From assembly GCF_003697345.1 (NCBI RefSeq), contig NZ_RFLY01000005.1:1-64000 (forward strand): a stretch of DNA of 64,000 nucleotides. The letters run 5' to 3'. Shown here in pieces: positions 63,940-64,000 of the stretch; position 1 is the first letter of the stretch, and each line of letters begins with the position of its first letter. Position numbers and translations under genes: made by a program. The notes below the pieces were generated by a model that was not told the DNA's origin, did not search any database, and worked only from the letters and a program-made list of their open reading frames with translations. Origin of the DNA: Solilutibacter pythonis (GTDB lineage: Bacteria; Pseudomonadota; Gammaproteobacteria; Xanthomonadales; Xanthomonadaceae).

Positions 63940-64000
63940 TCAACTGCCGGTGGCGCGCAGGGTCTCCTGTGGCCAGCGCTCAAGCACTGCGGCGTGAATG
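63940..64000 (-). CDS. C-terminal end of a partial gene at the window edge
   Basis: The last 19 codons of a minus-strand frame (ending LERWPQETLRATGS) precede a stop at 63940-63942, just upstream of the secreted-protein gene. The remainder lies outside the window, so the product cannot be named. Confidence 0.35.
   Translation of the reverse strand, partial: IHAAVLERWPQETLRATGS

Overview
The window is a GC-rich gammaproteobacterial chromosome segment. Gene content and order point to the Xanthomonadaceae/Lysobacteraceae: yqgE-ruvX-pyrB, tonB-gshB divergent from pilGHIJ-chpABC, lgt-thyA-folA next to an AlgZ-type kinase, and a fimT-pilVWXY1-pilE minor pilin cluster. The genus cannot be fixed from the sequence alone. 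Most genes are tightly packed, often with 1 to 4 base overlaps, and GTG starts are frequent. No rRNA, tRNA or CRISPR array was seen.

Bases 1-7300 are accessory. They hold a short secreted Rhs-core toxin with a PD-(D/E)xK nuclease-type tip and its immunity gene. Next comes a compact mobile element made of an XRE repressor, a truncated primase-like P-loop ATPase and a tyrosine recombinase, followed by about 0.9 kb of GC-rich hairpin-rich DNA with 42-bp direct repeats. After that lie an orphan Rhs C-terminal tip with a small membrane immunity-like protein, and AT-richer decayed coding sequence.

Bases 7487-25224 are core genes: yqgE, ruvX, pyrB, hrpA, a GFA-family gene, a RelA-type (p)ppGpp synthetase, an epimerase with two family-2 glycosyltransferases, PBP1b, a YoaA/DinG-type helicase and tsaB. 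Bases 25264-39079 are the twitching chemosensory locus: a TonB-family protein and gshB on the minus strand, then pilG, pilH, pilI, pilJ, chpA, a chpB-like gene and chpC. ChpA carries an insertion of 34 tandem five-residue repeats. The CheB-like protein has lost catalytic Ser and His, and no CheR/PilK gene is present, so methylation-based adaptation looks absent from this locus.

Bases 39081-54733 hold rsmE, bioA, nudE, cysQ, mazG, a two-component system with a MacA/MacB-type exporter, dgkA, a TerC-family gene, lemA with two TPM-domain genes, lgt, thyA and folA. Bases 54750-64000 hold an AlgZ/FimS-type kinase gene without a neighbouring algR, then fimT-pilV-pilW-pilX-pilY1-pilE. PilY1 has an AT-richer N-terminal part with a PPC-like insert. 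A HigBA-type toxin-antitoxin pair sits between pilY1 and pilE; its toxin is broken and its antitoxin is internally duplicated. The type IV pilus regulators and the minor pilin operon are the functional theme of the second half of the window.
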